DNA of 64,000 nucleotides from Streptomyces taklimakanensis (GCF_009709575.1 NZ_WIXO01000001.1:1984001-2048000); one strand, 5' to 3'; shown: positions 29,887 through 40,733, counted from the stretch's first letter. Notes: generated by a model from the letters alone, not told the origin. Program-made: numbers and translations.

Positions 29887-30207
29887 AGGGGAAGGAACCT
29901 CCGTGGCCCGGGAAGGGGGGTTACCTGAGCGTAAGGCGCGTGGGCGCCCGTGACTCCTCCACGGGGCTCCGTTGTGGCTGGAATCACCAGGGCGGGGGAC
30001 CGGCGCGGAGCGGGTGTTCACGGTGGTTCGCGGGGGCGCCGGCGGCCGTCCCGCGCCGTCCGGTTCCCGCTCGTGCCGTGCCCCGCCGGTCGCCGCCCCG
30101 ACGCCCCGCTCCCGCCGCTCCCGGCCGCGCGGACGGGGCCGGGAGCGGCGGGAGCGGCCGGGGCACGGTGCGGGTGCGGCGGACCGGGCGGCCGGGGCCT
30201 GGTGGAC
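29887..30207. other. intergenic region upstream of the MBL gene
   Basis: This 321-bp gap holds the MBL-gene promoter and, at 30108-30155, the cysM terminator. No gene was seen; the sequence is very C/G-rich with low coding character. Confidence 0.6.
30108..30155 (-). terminator. terminator of cysO-cysM
   Basis: Perfect 19-bp stem (30108-30126 with 30137-30155) and a 10-nt loop, 53 bp after the cysM stop. Confidence 0.8.
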
Positions 30208-31753
<1,546 letters not shown>

Positions 31754-31920
31754 GGGCTCATCGTAACGATTCCCGACCGCCGAACCGGATGGCGGTCCCA
31801 TGATGCGGACCCGGCCGTCTCACCCCTCGACGTCGGACCCCTCGACGTCGGACCCGCCGCGCGGGCGGCCGTCCCGCGCGGCGGTGCGGATCGCTCGGTC
31901 CTTCGGGGCCGGCCCGGAGG

Positions 31921-32352
31921 TCATCCCTCGTAGGCGGGGACGATCCTGACCTCCTCCTCCGTGACCTCGCCGGCCACGATGCGGAAGGAGCGGAAGGAGA
32001 AGGGGCCCTCGTCGTTGCCGCACTCGGCGGTGGAGACCAGCACGTAGTGGGCGCCGGGCTCGTTGGCGTAGGAGATGTCGGTGCGCGAGGGGTAGGCCTC
32101 GGTGGCGGTGTGCGAGTGGTAGATGACGACGGGTTCCTCGTCGCGGTCGTCCATCTCGCGGTAGAGCTTGAGCAGGTCCGTGGAGTCGAACTCGTAGAAC
32201 GTGGGCGAGCGGGCCGCGTTCAGCATGGGGACGAAGCGCTCGGGGCGGTCACTGCCGGCCGGGCCCGCGATGACGCCGCAGGCCTCGTCGGGGTGGTCCT
32301 GGCGGGCGTGCGCGACGATCCTGTCGTGCAGCTCCTGGGTGATGGTCAGCAT
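31921..32352 (-). CDS. mec: Mec-like JAMM metalloprotease (Mov34/MPN/PAD-1 family)
   Basis: A 143-residue zinc hydrolase. The JAMM site is complete: Glu23 in 'HPDEACGVIAG' and the HSHTATEAYPSRTD motif. In mycobacteria Mec removes the newly made cysteine from the CysO-Cys adduct, closing the CysO cycle. It is 167 bp upstream of the leader peptide and cysO-cysM in the same direction, so the three enzymes form one module. The ATG at 32352 was chosen; another ATG four codons earlier is possible. It may also trim the CysO extension (inference). Confidence 0.9.
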   Translation of the reverse strand: MLTITQELHDRIVAHARQDHPDEACGVIAGPAGSDRPERFVPMLNAARSPTFYEFDSTDLLKLYREMDDRDEEPVVIYHSHTATEAYPSRTDISYANEPGAHYVLVSTAECGNDEGPFSFRSFRIVAGEVTEEEVRIVPAYEG

Positions 32353-32377
32353 GGCCGACAGCATAGGCAGGACGTGC

Positions 32378-32424
32378 GGGAGGGGCCCCGCCGTACCGGT
32401 GTGCGGTACGGCGGGGCCCCTCCC
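32378..32424 (-). terminator. terminator of the alanine/sodium symporter gene
   Basis: Perfect 21-bp stem (32378-32398 with 32404-32424) and a 5-nt loop, 29 bp after the symporter stop. It separates that gene from mec. Confidence 0.85.
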
Positions 32425-32453
32425 ATCGCCCGGAACCCCTGGTTCCGGGTGGG

Positions 32454-34049
32454 TCACTTGGTGAGCGAGGTGGTGCCGTCGCCGCCCCGGGAGACGGGTC
32501 CGGTGGCCGCCTCGGCCGCCTCGATCTCCTCCTCGGTCTCGCCGGCGTCCCGACGACGGACGTACTCCAGGACCCGGTGCAGTTCCCTCTTGACGACGGG
32601 CGCCAGCAGGTAGAGGCCGACGATGTTGAACAGTGCCGCCAGGAACAGCGACGCGTCCGCCAGGTCGACCAGCACGCCCAGGGAGAGCAGCGCACCGCTG
32701 ACGATGATGCCGCAGAAGATCACCTTGAAGACCAGGTCCTTGGTCCGGCTGTGTCCGAAGAGGAAGCCCCAGCACTTGAGCCCGTAGTAGCCCCAGGTGA
32801 TGACCGTCGAGAAGGCGAAGAGCACCACGGCGATGGTCAGCAGGTACGGGAACCAGGGCAGCGCGGTGTCGAAGGCGTCCGAGGTGATGGAGATCCCGTA
32901 GCCGGTGCTGGTGTCGACCTCTCCGCCCGAGGTCGCCGCCTGGCGGGTCTCCTGGTAGAGGGGCCCGCCCGCGATGACGATCGTCAGGGCGGTCATGGTG
33001 CAGACGACGACGGTGTCGATGAACGGCTCCAGCATCGCCACCACGCCCTCGGTGGCGGGGTGCTTGGTCTTCACCGCGGAGTGGACGATGGGCGCGGAGC
33101 CGATGCCGGCCTCGTTGGAGAAGGCGGCTCGCCTGAAGCCCTGGATGAGCGCGCCGAGGAAGCCGCCCGCCACCCCTTCGGGGGCGAACGCCTCGGTGAC
33201 GATCGTGGCGACGGCGCCCGGCACCGCGTCGATGTTGAACCCGATGACCAGCAGACAGGCCAGGATGTAGAGGACCGCCATCGACGGCACCAGGCGGCTG
33301 GTGACGGCGCCGATGGACCGCATGCCGCCGATGAGCACCAGGGCCACCAGGGCCGCGATCAGCGCGCCGTACACCAGGGAGCCGCCGGAGGTGCTGAAGA
33401 TGCTGTCCTCACCACCCGTGACGGACTGGACCTGCTCCAGGCTCTGGTTGATCTGGAAGAGGTTGCCGCCGAAGAAGGAGAAGAACAGCAGCATGACGGC
33501 CGACAGGACGGCGAGCACCTTGCCGAGGCTCGGCAGGCCGCGCTCGGCCAGTCCTCTGCGCAGGTAGAACATGGGGCCACCGGAGACGGTGCCGTCGGCG
33601 TGCACCTGGCGGTACCTCACGCCGAGCGTGCACTCCACGAACTTGGTGGCCATGCCGAGGAGGCCGCACAGGATCATCCAGAAGGTGGCGCCGGGGCCGC
33701 CGATGGAGATCGCGATGGCCACGCCGGCGATGTTGCCCAGACCGACCGTGCCGGCGACGGCCGAGGTCAGCGCCTGGAAGTGGTTGACCTCGCCGGGGGC
33801 GTCCTGCTGGTCGTACTTGCCCCGGACCAGTCGGTAGGCGAGCTTCAGGTGCCGGAGCTGGGCGAGGCCGAAGTAGGCGGAGAAGACGGCCCCGGCCACG
33901 ACCAGCCAACCGACGATCAGGGGAAAGTCGGTCCCGAAGATGTTGACCGTGTAGAAGACGATGTCGCCGAGGAACTTCGAGACCGGTTCGAAGACGCTGT
34001 TCACGGCGTCTTCGACCGAGTCGGTCCAGGAGGCTTCGGTGTTTGCCAT
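32454..34049 (-). CDS. sodium:alanine symporter (AGCS family)
   Basis: A 531-residue membrane transporter with about eleven hydrophobic spans that imports alanine or glycine with Na+. Family signatures are 'FQALTSAVAGTVGLGNIAGVAIAISIGGPGATFWM', 'TVSGGPMFYLRRGL', 'FRRAAFSNEAGIGSAPI' and 'EGVVAMLEPFIDTVVVCTMTAL'. The ATG at 34049 has GAGGTAG upstream. It is transcribed alone, behind an AT-rich region with a perfect CRP-type palindrome at 34231-34246. Choice between alanine and glycine cannot be made from sequence. Confidence 0.92.
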   Translation of the reverse strand: MANTEASWTDSVEDAVNSVFEPVSKFLGDIVFYTVNIFGTDFPLIVGWLVVAGAVFSAYFGLAQLRHLKLAYRLVRGKYDQQDAPGEVNHFQALTSAVAGTVGLGNIAGVAIAISIGGPGATFWMILCGLLGMATKFVECTLGVRYRQVHADGTVSGGPMFYLRRGLAERGLPSLGKVLAVLSAVMLLFFSFFGGNLFQINQSLEQVQSVTGGEDSIFSTSGGSLVYGALIAALVALVLIGGMRSIGAVTSRLVPSMAVLYILACLLVIGFNIDAVPGAVATIVTEAFAPEGVAGGFLGALIQGFRRAAFSNEAGIGSAPIVHSAVKTKHPATEGVVAMLEPFIDTVVVCTMTALTIVIAGGPLYQETRQAATSGGEVDTSTGYGISITSDAFDTALPWFPYLLTIAVVLFAFSTVITWGYYGLKCWGFLFGHSRTKDLVFKVIFCGIIVSGALLSLGVLVDLADASLFLAALFNIVGLYLLAPVVKRELHRVLEYVRRRDAGETEEEIEAAEAATGPVSRGGDGTTSLTK

Positions 34050-34363
34050 GGGCTACCTCTGGCTCATGCGGCTGCGGAAGTGTGGCGCAGCGGTGGCTGC
34101 CGGATGCGTGACGGACGGAACGAACGTCGCTGTCCGTGTGGGGCCGAACGCAGTCTTCACCGCGGTCCGCGGAGTGTGGGCTCCGGGAAAACGGGTTGGG
34201 AGTTCCTACCACGCTGCGCTACCAGTAAAATGTGATGCAGATCACATGTCCATATTACGGTCGGATCACGAACGAAGATAACCAACCAAAAAGGACGTAA
34301 CGCACGCACACGCGCACGCACCGTCCGAATACCGAACCCTTCTGACTACCGAGCGTGTTCGCT
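34050..34363. other. AT-rich control region upstream of the symporter
   Basis: A 314-bp gap between the symporter start and the end of the DUF2017 gene. The part at 34220-34300 is markedly less GC-rich than anything around it and holds a CRP-type site. No gene was seen. Confidence 0.6.
34231..34246. promoter_or_regulatory. CRP-type operator
   Basis: TGTGATGCAGATCACA, a perfect match to the classical CRP half-sites TGTGA-N6-TCACA, about 182 bp upstream of the symporter start. Streptomyces Crp recognises a related GTG-N-CAC pattern, so this is a good candidate site. Confidence 0.6.
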
Positions 34364-34972
34364 TCAGAACATCAGCGTCTGCACCAGGGACTCCTGCAGA
34401 GCCCCCAGCCACAGGTACGCCATCGCCATCGGTTTGCGCGGATCGCCGTCCGGCAGCGCGTACAGTTCGTCCCCGTCCTCGTCGGTGGCGAGTTCCAGGC
34501 GTGCGCCGATCGCCAACCGCAGGTCGTTGAGCGTGCCGAGCCACTGCCGCGCCTGCTCGGGGGCGAGGGTCAGCACCGCTCCCCCGTCGCCGGCCGGAGT
34601 GAGGGAGTCCAGGGCCCGCACGACCGCCAGGCCGTCCTCGCGCTTGCGGGCGCGCAGTTCGTTCTCGGTGTAGCGGCGGAACTCCGCGGCCGCGGCCGCC
34701 GTCTCCTCGTCCCGTTCGACACCGGGACCCCCGTAGGCGTCGGGGAAGAGCCGGGCCAGGGCGGGATCGGACGGGGGCTCGGTGGGGCCGTCGGCCATCA
34801 GCTCGGCCAGCGGATCCCGCTCCTCGCCCTCGGCCGGCTCGGCCCCGGGGCCCGGACCGACCAGCTCCAGGAGCTGCACGGCGAGGCTGCGCAGGATGGA
34901 GATCTCCACCTCGTCGAGCGCGACGGCGGCGCCGCCGGGCACGCCGGTCGCGGGTTCGAAGAGCCCCGCCAT
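34364..34972 (-). CDS. DUF2017 family protein
   Basis: A 202-residue cytoplasmic protein of DUF2017, always found beside clpS in actinobacteria as far as I recall. Visible parts are 'VALDEVEISILRSLAVQLLELVG', 'DPALARLFPDAYG', 'EFRRYTENELRARKREDGLAVVRALDSL' and 'MAMAYLWLGALQESLVQTLM'. It is helical with an acidic middle. The ATG at 34972 overlaps the clpS stop (ATGA-type overlap), so the two are coupled. Function is unknown; the partnership suggests a link to ClpS/ClpP proteolysis. Confidence 0.85.
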   Translation of the reverse strand: MAGLFEPATGVPGGAAVALDEVEISILRSLAVQLLELVGPGPGAEPAEGEERDPLAELMADGPTEPPSDPALARLFPDAYGGPGVERDEETAAAAAEFRRYTENELRARKREDGLAVVRALDSLTPAGDGGAVLTLAPEQARQWLGTLNDLRLAIGARLELATDEDGDELYALPDGDPRKPMAMAYLWLGALQESLVQTLMF

Positions 34973-35427
34973 CAGCGGTCCTGCTGGAGGGTGGCCCACA
35001 GGCCGTACCCGTGCATGGCCTGCACGTCGCGCTCCATCTCCTCGCGGGTCCCGCTGGAGACGACCGCGCGCCCCTTGTTGTGGACGTCCAGCATCAGCTT
35101 CCTGGCCTTCTCCTTCGGGTACCCGAAGTAGCTCTGGAACACGTAGGTCACGTAGCTCATCAGGTTCACCGGGTCGTTGTGGACGACCGTCACCCAGGGG
35201 ACGTCCGGTTCGGAGACCGGACGGACCTCCTCCTCCGACGCGGGGCGGGTGATCTCGGTGGGGGCGACCGACGCCAGGACCGCGCCGGTCGACGCACCGG
35301 CCGACGCACCGGCCGCGGCGGCAGCGGCCACCACATGGGCGGCACGCGGGCCGGGTACGCGGCCCGCGGCGCGCGGCCGCGCCGCCACGGCGGGGGGCGT
35401 CACCGTCCTGGGTGTGTCGTCGCTCAC
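34972..35427 (-). CDS. clpS: ATP-dependent Clp protease adaptor ClpS
   Basis: The last 85 residues are a complete ClpS domain, the N-end-rule adaptor of ClpA/ClpC: '[28 protein letters not shown]', '[20 protein letters not shown]' and '[11 protein letters not shown]'. As read from GTG 35427 the protein has 151 residues, with an Ala/Pro/Arg-rich N-terminal extension of about 65. No ATG lies closer to the domain; GTG codons near 35335 are an alternative start. Two copies of a CGACGCACCGGC-type repeat fall in the extension. DUF2017 follows with an overlapping stop/start. Confidence 0.88.
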   Translation of the reverse strand: MSDDTPRTVTPPAVAARPRAAGRVPGPRAAHVVAAAAAAGASAGASTGAVLASVAPTEITRPASEEEVRPVSEPDVPWVTVVHNDPVNLMSYVTYVFQSYFGYPKEKARKLMLDVHNKGRAVVSSGTREEMERDVQAMHGYGLWATLQQDR

Positions 35428-35516
35428 GGGTCCATGCTGCCACCCGCACGGGGTGGTGGCGCAAACGGCCCCTCGGTGGTGTCCGGCGTGTTCCGGGGCG
35501 TTCGCGCCACCAGATA

Positions 35517-35531
35517 TCGTCAAACTGACGA
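35517..35531. promoter_or_regulatory. candidate NAD-regulon operator upstream of pncB
   Basis: Inverted repeat TCGTCA-AAC-TGACGA, extended on each side by near-symmetric AT bases to about 21 bp, 23 bp before the pncB start codon. The position fits a repressor site over the promoter or 5' leader. The regulator (an NrtR or NadR-like NAD sensor) is inferred. Confidence 0.5.
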
Positions 35532-35553
35532 GATAAGGGGTACCATCCTCACC

Positions 35554-36888
35554 ATGAACACAGCAGACCTGGGCCTGCCGGTCGCCGTGCCGTCGACCGC
35601 GCTCTTCACGGACCACTACGAACTCACCATGGTCCAGGCCGCGTTGCGCGGTGGGACCGCCCATCGGCGCTCGGCCTTCGAGGTCTTCGCCCGCCGACTG
35701 CCCGAGGGGCGCCGCTACGGCGTGGTGGCGGGCACCGGGCGGGTGCTGGACGCGGTGGAGAACTTCCGCTTCGAGCCGGAGATCCTGCGCTTCCTGGGCG
35801 AGCGGGGCGTGGTGGACGAGCCGACCCTGGCCTGGTTGGCGGACTACCGCTTCCGCGGCGACATCAAGGGCTACCCCGAGGGCGAGGTCTACTTCCCCGG
35901 CTCGCCGATCATGCGCGTGGAGGGCTCCTTCGCCGAGTGCGTGCTGCTGGAGACGGTCATCCTGTCGATCCTCAACCACGACTCGGCCGTCGCCGCCGCC
36001 GCGTCCCGGATGGCCGTCGCCGCCGGCGACCGCCCGCTGATCGAGATGGGCGCCCGACGCACCCACGAACTGTCGGCGGTGGCCGCGGCCCGGGCCGCGT
36101 ACGTGGGCGGCTTCTCCTCCACCTCCGACCTGGCCGCGGGGTTCCGCTACGGCATTCCCACCGTCGGCACCAGCGCCCACTCCTTCACCCTGCTGCACGA
36201 CACCGAGCGCGACGCCTTCACCGCGCAGGTGGAGTCCATGGGCGCCGGCACCACGCTCCTGGTGGACACCTACGACGTCGCCGAGGCCGTGCGCACCGCC
36301 GTGGAGGTGGCCGGGCCGGGCCTGGGCGCCGTCCGCATCGACTCCGGCGACCTGCTGCTGCTCGCCCACCGGGTGCGGCAGCAGCTCGACGAGCTGGGAG
36401 CCCGGGACACGAGGATCGTCGTGACCAGCGACCTGGACGAGTACGCCATCGCCTCGCTGGCCGTCGCCCCCGTGGACGCCTACGGGGTGGGCACCCAGCT
36501 CGTCACCGGCAGCGGCCATCCGACGGCCGCCATGGTCTACAAACTGGTGGCCCGGGCCGACTCCGACGCCCCCGACGCCCCGCTGCGACCGGTGGCGAAG
36601 AAGTCGATGGGCGGGAAGCTGTCGGTGGGCGGCGTCAAGTGGGCCGCGCGCCGCCCGGACGCGGACGGCATGGCGGAGGCCGAGGTCGTGGGCACCGGCG
36701 AGGTACCGGAGGAACTGGCCGCGCACCAGCTCCTGGTGGACCTGGTGCGCGGCGGCGAGGTCGTGGCGCGCGAGCGGTTGGAGGCGGCCCGCGAGCGGCA
36801 CGTGCGGGCCCGGGACGGACTCCCGCTGTCGGCGACGCAGCTCTCGCGCGGCGAGCCGGTGCTGCCCACCGAGTACGTCTCCGGCTGA
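35554..36888 (+). CDS. pncB: nicotinate phosphoribosyltransferase
   Basis: A 444-residue enzyme of NAD salvage that joins nicotinate to PRPP. Motifs include '[16 protein letters not shown]', '[44 protein letters not shown]'-type catalytic segments around His, and the phosphate-binding '[16 protein letters not shown]' and '[11 protein letters not shown]'. The ATG at 35554 follows an operator-like palindrome. The nicotinamidase gene lies 174 bp downstream in the same direction, so the pair converts nicotinamide to nicotinate mononucleotide. Confidence 0.93.
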   Translation: MNTADLGLPVAVPSTALFTDHYELTMVQAALRGGTAHRRSAFEVFARRLPEGRRYGVVAGTGRVLDAVENFRFEPEILRFLGERGVVDEPTLAWLADYRFRGDIKGYPEGEVYFPGSPIMRVEGSFAECVLLETVILSILNHDSAVAAAASRMAVAAGDRPLIEMGARRTHELSAVAAARAAYVGGFSSTSDLAAGFRYGIPTVGTSAHSFTLLHDTERDAFTAQVESMGAGTTLLVDTYDVAEAVRTAVEVAGPGLGAVRIDSGDLLLLAHRVRQQLDELGARDTRIVVTSDLDEYAIASLAVAPVDAYGVGTQLVTGSGHPTAAMVYKLVARADSDAPDAPLRPVAKKSMGGKLSVGGVKWAARRPDADGMAEAEVVGTGEVPEELAAHQLLVDLVRGGEVVARERLEAARERHVRARDGLPLSATQLSRGEPVLPTEYVSG

Positions 36889-37062
36889 ACCGGACGGCAC
36901 GGGGCGACGGGGCGCGCGGGCCGGCCGCGCGTCTCCCGGAGCGGACGTCGGGTGTCTAAGGTCGGACACGGGGCCGCCCGGCGTCCGCCACGCCGGCCCC
37001 GCACCACACACATCGAACCATCGCCGACCCCCCACCCACCATCCAGCGGAAAGGTGTGCGTC

Positions 37063-37656
37063 ATGCACCGGGCACTGATCGTCGTGGACGTCCAGAACGA
37101 CTTCTGTGAGGGCGGCAGCCTCGCGGTGGCCGGAGGCGCCGACGTGGCCGCGGCCATCACCGACCTCGTCGGGCAGACCACCGCCGGATACCGCCACGTG
37201 GTGGCCACCCGTGACCACCACGTCTCCCCCGGTGACCACTTCTCGGACCACCCCGACTTCCGCCACTCCTGGCCCGCGCACTGCGTGGCCGGGACCGAGG
37301 GCGTGGGGTTCCACCCGAACTTCGCCCCGGCCGTGGCCTCCGGCTCCATCGACGCGGTCTTCGACAAGGGCGCGTACGCCGCGGCCTACAGCGGCTTCGA
37401 GGGGAAGGACGAGAACGGCACCGCGCTCGCCCGGTGGCTGCGCTCCCGGGACGTCACGGAGGTGGACCTGGTCGGCATCGCCACCGACCACTGCGTCCGC
37501 GCCACCGCCCTGGACGCGGCGCGCGAGGGCTTCCGCACGCGGGTGCTGCTCGGGATGACGGCCGGGGTCGCCGCGCCGACCACCGAGCGGGCCCTGGAGG
37601 AGATGCGCGAGGCGGGCGTGGAACTGTCCGGCGAGCCGGTGGTCCGGAGCGCCTGA
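37063..37656 (+). CDS. pncA: nicotinamidase / isochorismatase-family hydrolase
   Basis: A 197-residue cysteine hydrolase that deamidates nicotinamide to nicotinate. The catalytic Asp is in '[15 protein letters not shown]', the metal site is in '[17 protein letters not shown]', and the nucleophile Cys is in '[16 protein letters not shown]', with the Lys in '[12 protein letters not shown]'. It feeds PncB, encoded just upstream. The ATG at 37063 has GGAAAGG. It may also hydrolyse pyrazinamide, as the family does. Confidence 0.93.
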   Translation: MHRALIVVDVQNDFCEGGSLAVAGGADVAAAITDLVGQTTAGYRHVVATRDHHVSPGDHFSDHPDFRHSWPAHCVAGTEGVGFHPNFAPAVASGSIDAVFDKGAYAAAYSGFEGKDENGTALARWLRSRDVTEVDLVGIATDHCVRATALDAAREGFRTRVLLGMTAGVAAPTTERALEEMREAGVELSGEPVVRSA

Positions 37657-37813
37657 CGCGTCCGGGGCGGCGGAAGCACCCCTGGAGGGCCCTGGGAGGG
37701 GCGTACGCGCCCTCCGGGGCGTCGGGGCCGGGAGGGGGCGGTCGGGGGCGCGGAGGGGCTCACGAGGCGGTACGGGCCCTCGGACGCCGAGGGGCCGGCG
37801 CACCGGGGGCCGC

Positions 37814-38155
37814 TCAGCCGGTGGGGGCCCGGCGCAGGGCGCCCACGGGCCGCCAGAAGCCGCCCGTGTCGTCGGTGCGGTCGCCTCCTGCGCCGCCTTC
37901 CCCGGGCGCCGGGCGCCAGACCAGGCCGTCGGGGTGGTGCAGCACGGCGGTGATCTCGTCGGGGGTGGGGGGCTCGGTGTTGCCGCGCAGGTAGACCGCG
38001 CGCAGCCCCAGGTTCCGCAGCCGGGTCAGGGCGCGGGCGCGGTTGGCCGCGTGCACCAGGAAGCGGACGCGCCGGCCGCCGTCTCCGGGCCGGGGCACCG
38101 AGAGGGCCACGACCACGCTGCCGTCCGGCAGCCGTGTCCAACCACCACCTGCCAT
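37814..38155 (-). CDS. hypothetical protein
   Basis: A 113-residue cytoplasmic protein without a domain I can name. It starts [24 protein letters not shown] after a GGGGAG site (ATG 38155; an earlier ATG eight codons up is possible). It has a strand-helix pattern ('[30 protein letters not shown]', '[19 protein letters not shown]') and a Gly/Asp-rich end. It is convergent with pncA. Codon bias is normal for the genome, so it is probably a real gene. Confidence 0.65.
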   Translation of the reverse strand: MAGGGWTRLPDGSVVVALSVPRPGDGGRRVRFLVHAANRARALTRLRNLGLRAVYLRGNTEPPTPDEITAVLHHPDGLVWRPAPGEGGAGGDRTDDTGGFWRPVGALRRAPTG

Positions 38156-38228
38156 GTTCACCACTCCCCCGTTATACATCACGCCCGCAAAGGGGCCGGC
38201 CGGTGCGGAACGATACCCGCTCACGACG

Positions 38229-38267
38229 CGGCCGGCCGCCGCCCAGCAGGGGCGGCGACCGGCCGGC
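38229..38267 (-). terminator. terminator of M6 metalloprotease gene
   Basis: GC-rich hairpin with arms at about 38231-38244 and 38250-38267, one bulge, loop AGCAG, 36 bp after the protease stop. Confidence 0.55.
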
Positions 38268-38302
38268 TGTCGGTCGACCTCAACGATCGATGGAGAAGTC
38301 GA

Positions 38303-40684
38303 TCACTTCCGCGAAGAGGGGCCGACCATGACCGTCATCGTCCTGCCGTGCAGCGGCTGGCCGAGGATGGTGATCCGCGTGTTGGTGTCGGGCACCTTCA
38401 CGCTCGCGGTCGGGTTGGCCGGGTCCCAGTAGGTGCCCTTGCGGTCGTCGAAGACGGGCTTGCCCAGCTTCCAGTCGATCTTGGTGGGCTCGCCGTTCTT
38501 GTGCAGGGTCATGCCCCGCGTCGGGAACCAGCTGAAGGTGGAGTCGTAGGACTGGATGCGGTTGCGCATCAGCGTCCCGTCCGACCACCTCTCCGCCTCC
38601 GGGTGGGCGTCGATCGGCAGGACCAGACCCTCACCCGGGTGGACGCTGGTGTTGTTGTCCAGCTGGGAGGTGTCCCACAGCCAGATCAGCAGACCGTTCT
38701 GGTACGAGTAGCGCTCGACCCAGTCGGAGCGGGTGTTCTGCCAACCGAAGTTGTACGGACCGGTCTTCAGCGTCTTGTCGTACGAGACGTACTGCCGGTT
38801 CTCGGCGATGTAGAACTGCGGGTAGGAGTTGGTGAACGACTCCCCGATGCGGGAGAAGCCGGTCGCCGTCCAGCCGTTGTCGTCGCCCTCGGCGCCGTCG
38901 GTGAGGATCGCCTCGCCGTCGGCGGTGATGGTGATGTCGTCGGCCGTGAAGCCCTTCTCCGCGACGCCGCCGTCGGTGCGGTAGTGGAAGCGGAGCTGGA
39001 TCTCCTGGCCCGCGTAGGCGTCCAGCGGGAAGGAGAGGTCGGCCCAGCCGCCGGACTCCCCGTCCAGGGCCGGGGCACCGCTGGCGTCGCGGCCGATGGC
39101 CTCGCCGTTCCTGGTGCCGTCCAGGGCGGTCCAGGTGGCGCCACCGTCGGTGGAGACCTGCGTGTAGAGGTAGTCGTACCCGGCCTCGATCTCCCACCAG
39201 CCCTTGAGGTCGAGCGACGCGGCGGAGGCGCCGGTCAGGTCGACGGTGCGGGTCAGGGAGTTGCGCAGGTCGTCACCGCTGCCGCTCCACCACTGCTTGG
39301 AGCCGGCGGCGGGCTCGACGACGGTGGTCGTGACCTCCTTCTCGGGGAGTTCGACGATCAGCGCCTGCGGGTCCTTGCCCTGCTTCGCCGAGACGCCCAG
39401 CTTGTGGACGGACTTGGTGGCGGCCTTGGCCGTCTCGTAGTCCAGCCAACCCAGCGTCAGCTTGTCCCAGGCGGTCATCTCGCCCGCCCAGTCGCCGATG
39501 GCGTCCTTGCCGTTGTTCAGCCAGGAACCGGACGACATCAGGGTCCAGAAGGCGGTGGAGTTCTCACCGCCGGCGGTGTCGTACAGGTCCGGCAGGCCGA
39601 GGTCGTGGCCGTACTCGTGGGCGAAGACGCCCAGGCCGCCGTTCTCGGGCTGCACGGTGTAGTCGCCGACCCAGATGCCGGTGTCGCCGATCTGGGTGCC
39701 GCCGGCCTTGTTGAAGTCCGGCCCGGTGCTGCCGTAGTCGGTGCCGTAGGCGTACCAGCGGTGGGCCCAGATGGCGTCCTCGCCCTGCGCGCCGCCACCG
39801 GCCGACTCGTCCTCGCCGGCGTGGACGAACTGGAAGTGGTCGATGTAGCCGTCGGCCTCGTTGAAGTCGCCGTCACCGTCGAAGTCGTAGCGGTCCCACT
39901 GGTCGTACTCGGCCAGCTGGGCCTTGATCTCCTCGGTGGTGCGGCCGGCGGCCTTCTGGTCCTCGACCCACTGGTTCACGCCGTCGCGGACGGCGTCCCA
40001 GACGGTGTTGCAGGTGCTCTGACCGCAGGCGTTGTTGCCGTAGCGGGCCTCGTTGTAGTCGATCTTGACCCAGTCGGAGACCATGCCGTCGACGGAGTAC
40101 TTCCCGGAGGACTGGGTCTCGTAGTAGGTCTTGAGCGAGCCCTCGCCCTCTCCGAAGTAGATCTCCTCGAAGTGCTCCTGGCTGAAGTCCTCCTTCCAGA
40201 GCGTGGTGTTGTCCTGCTCGCGGTCGGGCTTGGCTATCTGGTTGTGCAGCGGACCGGGGGTACCGCCGTACCTCGGGTCGATCTTGTCGCCGAACTCGAG
40301 CAGGATCGTGAAGATCTTGTCGGTCTTGGTCTGCTCCATCTCGACGTACTTCTCGTCGCCGAGCTTCATGACCTTGGTGCCGTTCTTGGTCACGGGCTTC
40401 TGACCGGAGGCCAGGCGCTCAAGGGCCGCGAGCCGCTGGGAACGCTGCTTCTTGGTCAGCGGACCGGGCAGGTCGTGGGCCACGTGCTTGCCGTCTTTGG
40501 TCTTGCCGTGCCGGTGACCCTTGTCCTTGGCGTGGTCACTGTGCTCCGCCGCGGCCGGGTCGCGGCCGTCGGGTGCGGTTCCCTCACTGGCGTAGGCAGT
40601 GCCCGCGGTCAGAAAGGTCGCACCGATGACGGCGACCGTCGTGGCCAGTGCGGCGGATCTGATGGTCCTCCGTTGGCTCTTCAC
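38303..40684 (-). CDS. secreted M6-family metalloprotease (immune inhibitor A-like)
   Basis: A 793-residue exported zinc protease. The GTG at 40684 (GGAGGG upstream) gives a signal peptide (VKSQRRTIRSAALATTVAVIGATFLTAGTAYAS) and a propeptide. The zinc motif is HEYGHDLGLPD (His356, Glu357, His360) and the Met-turn region is 'LMSSGSWLNN'. A calcium-type loop 'YDFDGDGDFNEADG' precedes the site. The C-terminal third has a beta-sandwich module ('DLKGWWEIEAGYDYLYTQVSTDGGATW'). InhA-type proteases degrade host or extracellular proteins; here nutrient proteolysis is likely. The gene is monocistronic behind stacked palindromes. Confidence 0.92.
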   Translation of the reverse strand: MKSQRRTIRSAALATTVAVIGATFLTAGTAYASEGTAPDGRDPAAAEHSDHAKDKGHRHGKTKDGKHVAHDLPGPLTKKQRSQRLAALERLASGQKPVTKNGTKVMKLGDEKYVEMEQTKTDKIFTILLEFGDKIDPRYGGTPGPLHNQIAKPDREQDNTTLWKEDFSQEHFEEIYFGEGEGSLKTYYETQSSGKYSVDGMVSDWVKIDYNEARYGNNACGQSTCNTVWDAVRDGVNQWVEDQKAAGRTTEEIKAQLAEYDQWDRYDFDGDGDFNEADGYIDHFQFVHAGEDESAGGGAQGEDAIWAHRWYAYGTDYGSTGPDFNKAGGTQIGDTGIWVGDYTVQPENGGLGVFAHEYGHDLGLPDLYDTAGGENSTAFWTLMSSGSWLNNGKDAIGDWAGEMTAWDKLTLGWLDYETAKAATKSVHKLGVSAKQGKDPQALIVELPEKEVTTTVVEPAAGSKQWWSGSGDDLRNSLTRTVDLTGASAASLDLKGWWEIEAGYDYLYTQVSTDGGATWTALDGTRNGEAIGRDASGAPALDGESGGWADLSFPLDAYAGQEIQLRFHYRTDGGVAEKGFTADDITITADGEAILTDGAEGDDNGWTATGFSRIGESFTNSYPQFYIAENRQYVSYDKTLKTGPYNFGWQNTRSDWVERYSYQNGLLIWLWDTSQLDNNTSVHPGEGLVLPIDAHPEAERWSDGTLMRNRIQSYDSTFSWFPTRGMTLHKNGEPTKIDWKLGKPVFDDRKGTYWDPANPTASVKVPDTNTRITILGQPLHGRTMTVMVGPSSRK

Positions 40685-40699
40685 TAGGTATTGCCCTCC

Positions 40700-40733
40700 C
40701 CATGCATGGCCATGGCACGTGTGTCCACACGTG
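40700..40733. promoter_or_regulatory. stacked palindromes upstream of M6 protease
   Basis: Three adjoining palindromes: CCATGCATGG (40700-40709), CCATGG (40710-40715) and CACGTGTG-TC-CACACGTG (40716-40733). They lie 16-49 bp upstream of the GTG start, just beyond the ribosome site, where an operator or mRNA hairpin could act. Confidence 0.5.

Noticed and set aside
37934-40687. Long plus-strand frame opposite the M6 protease
   Set aside because: The product is Val/Gly/Leu-rich without domains, an artefact of codon bias on the other strand.
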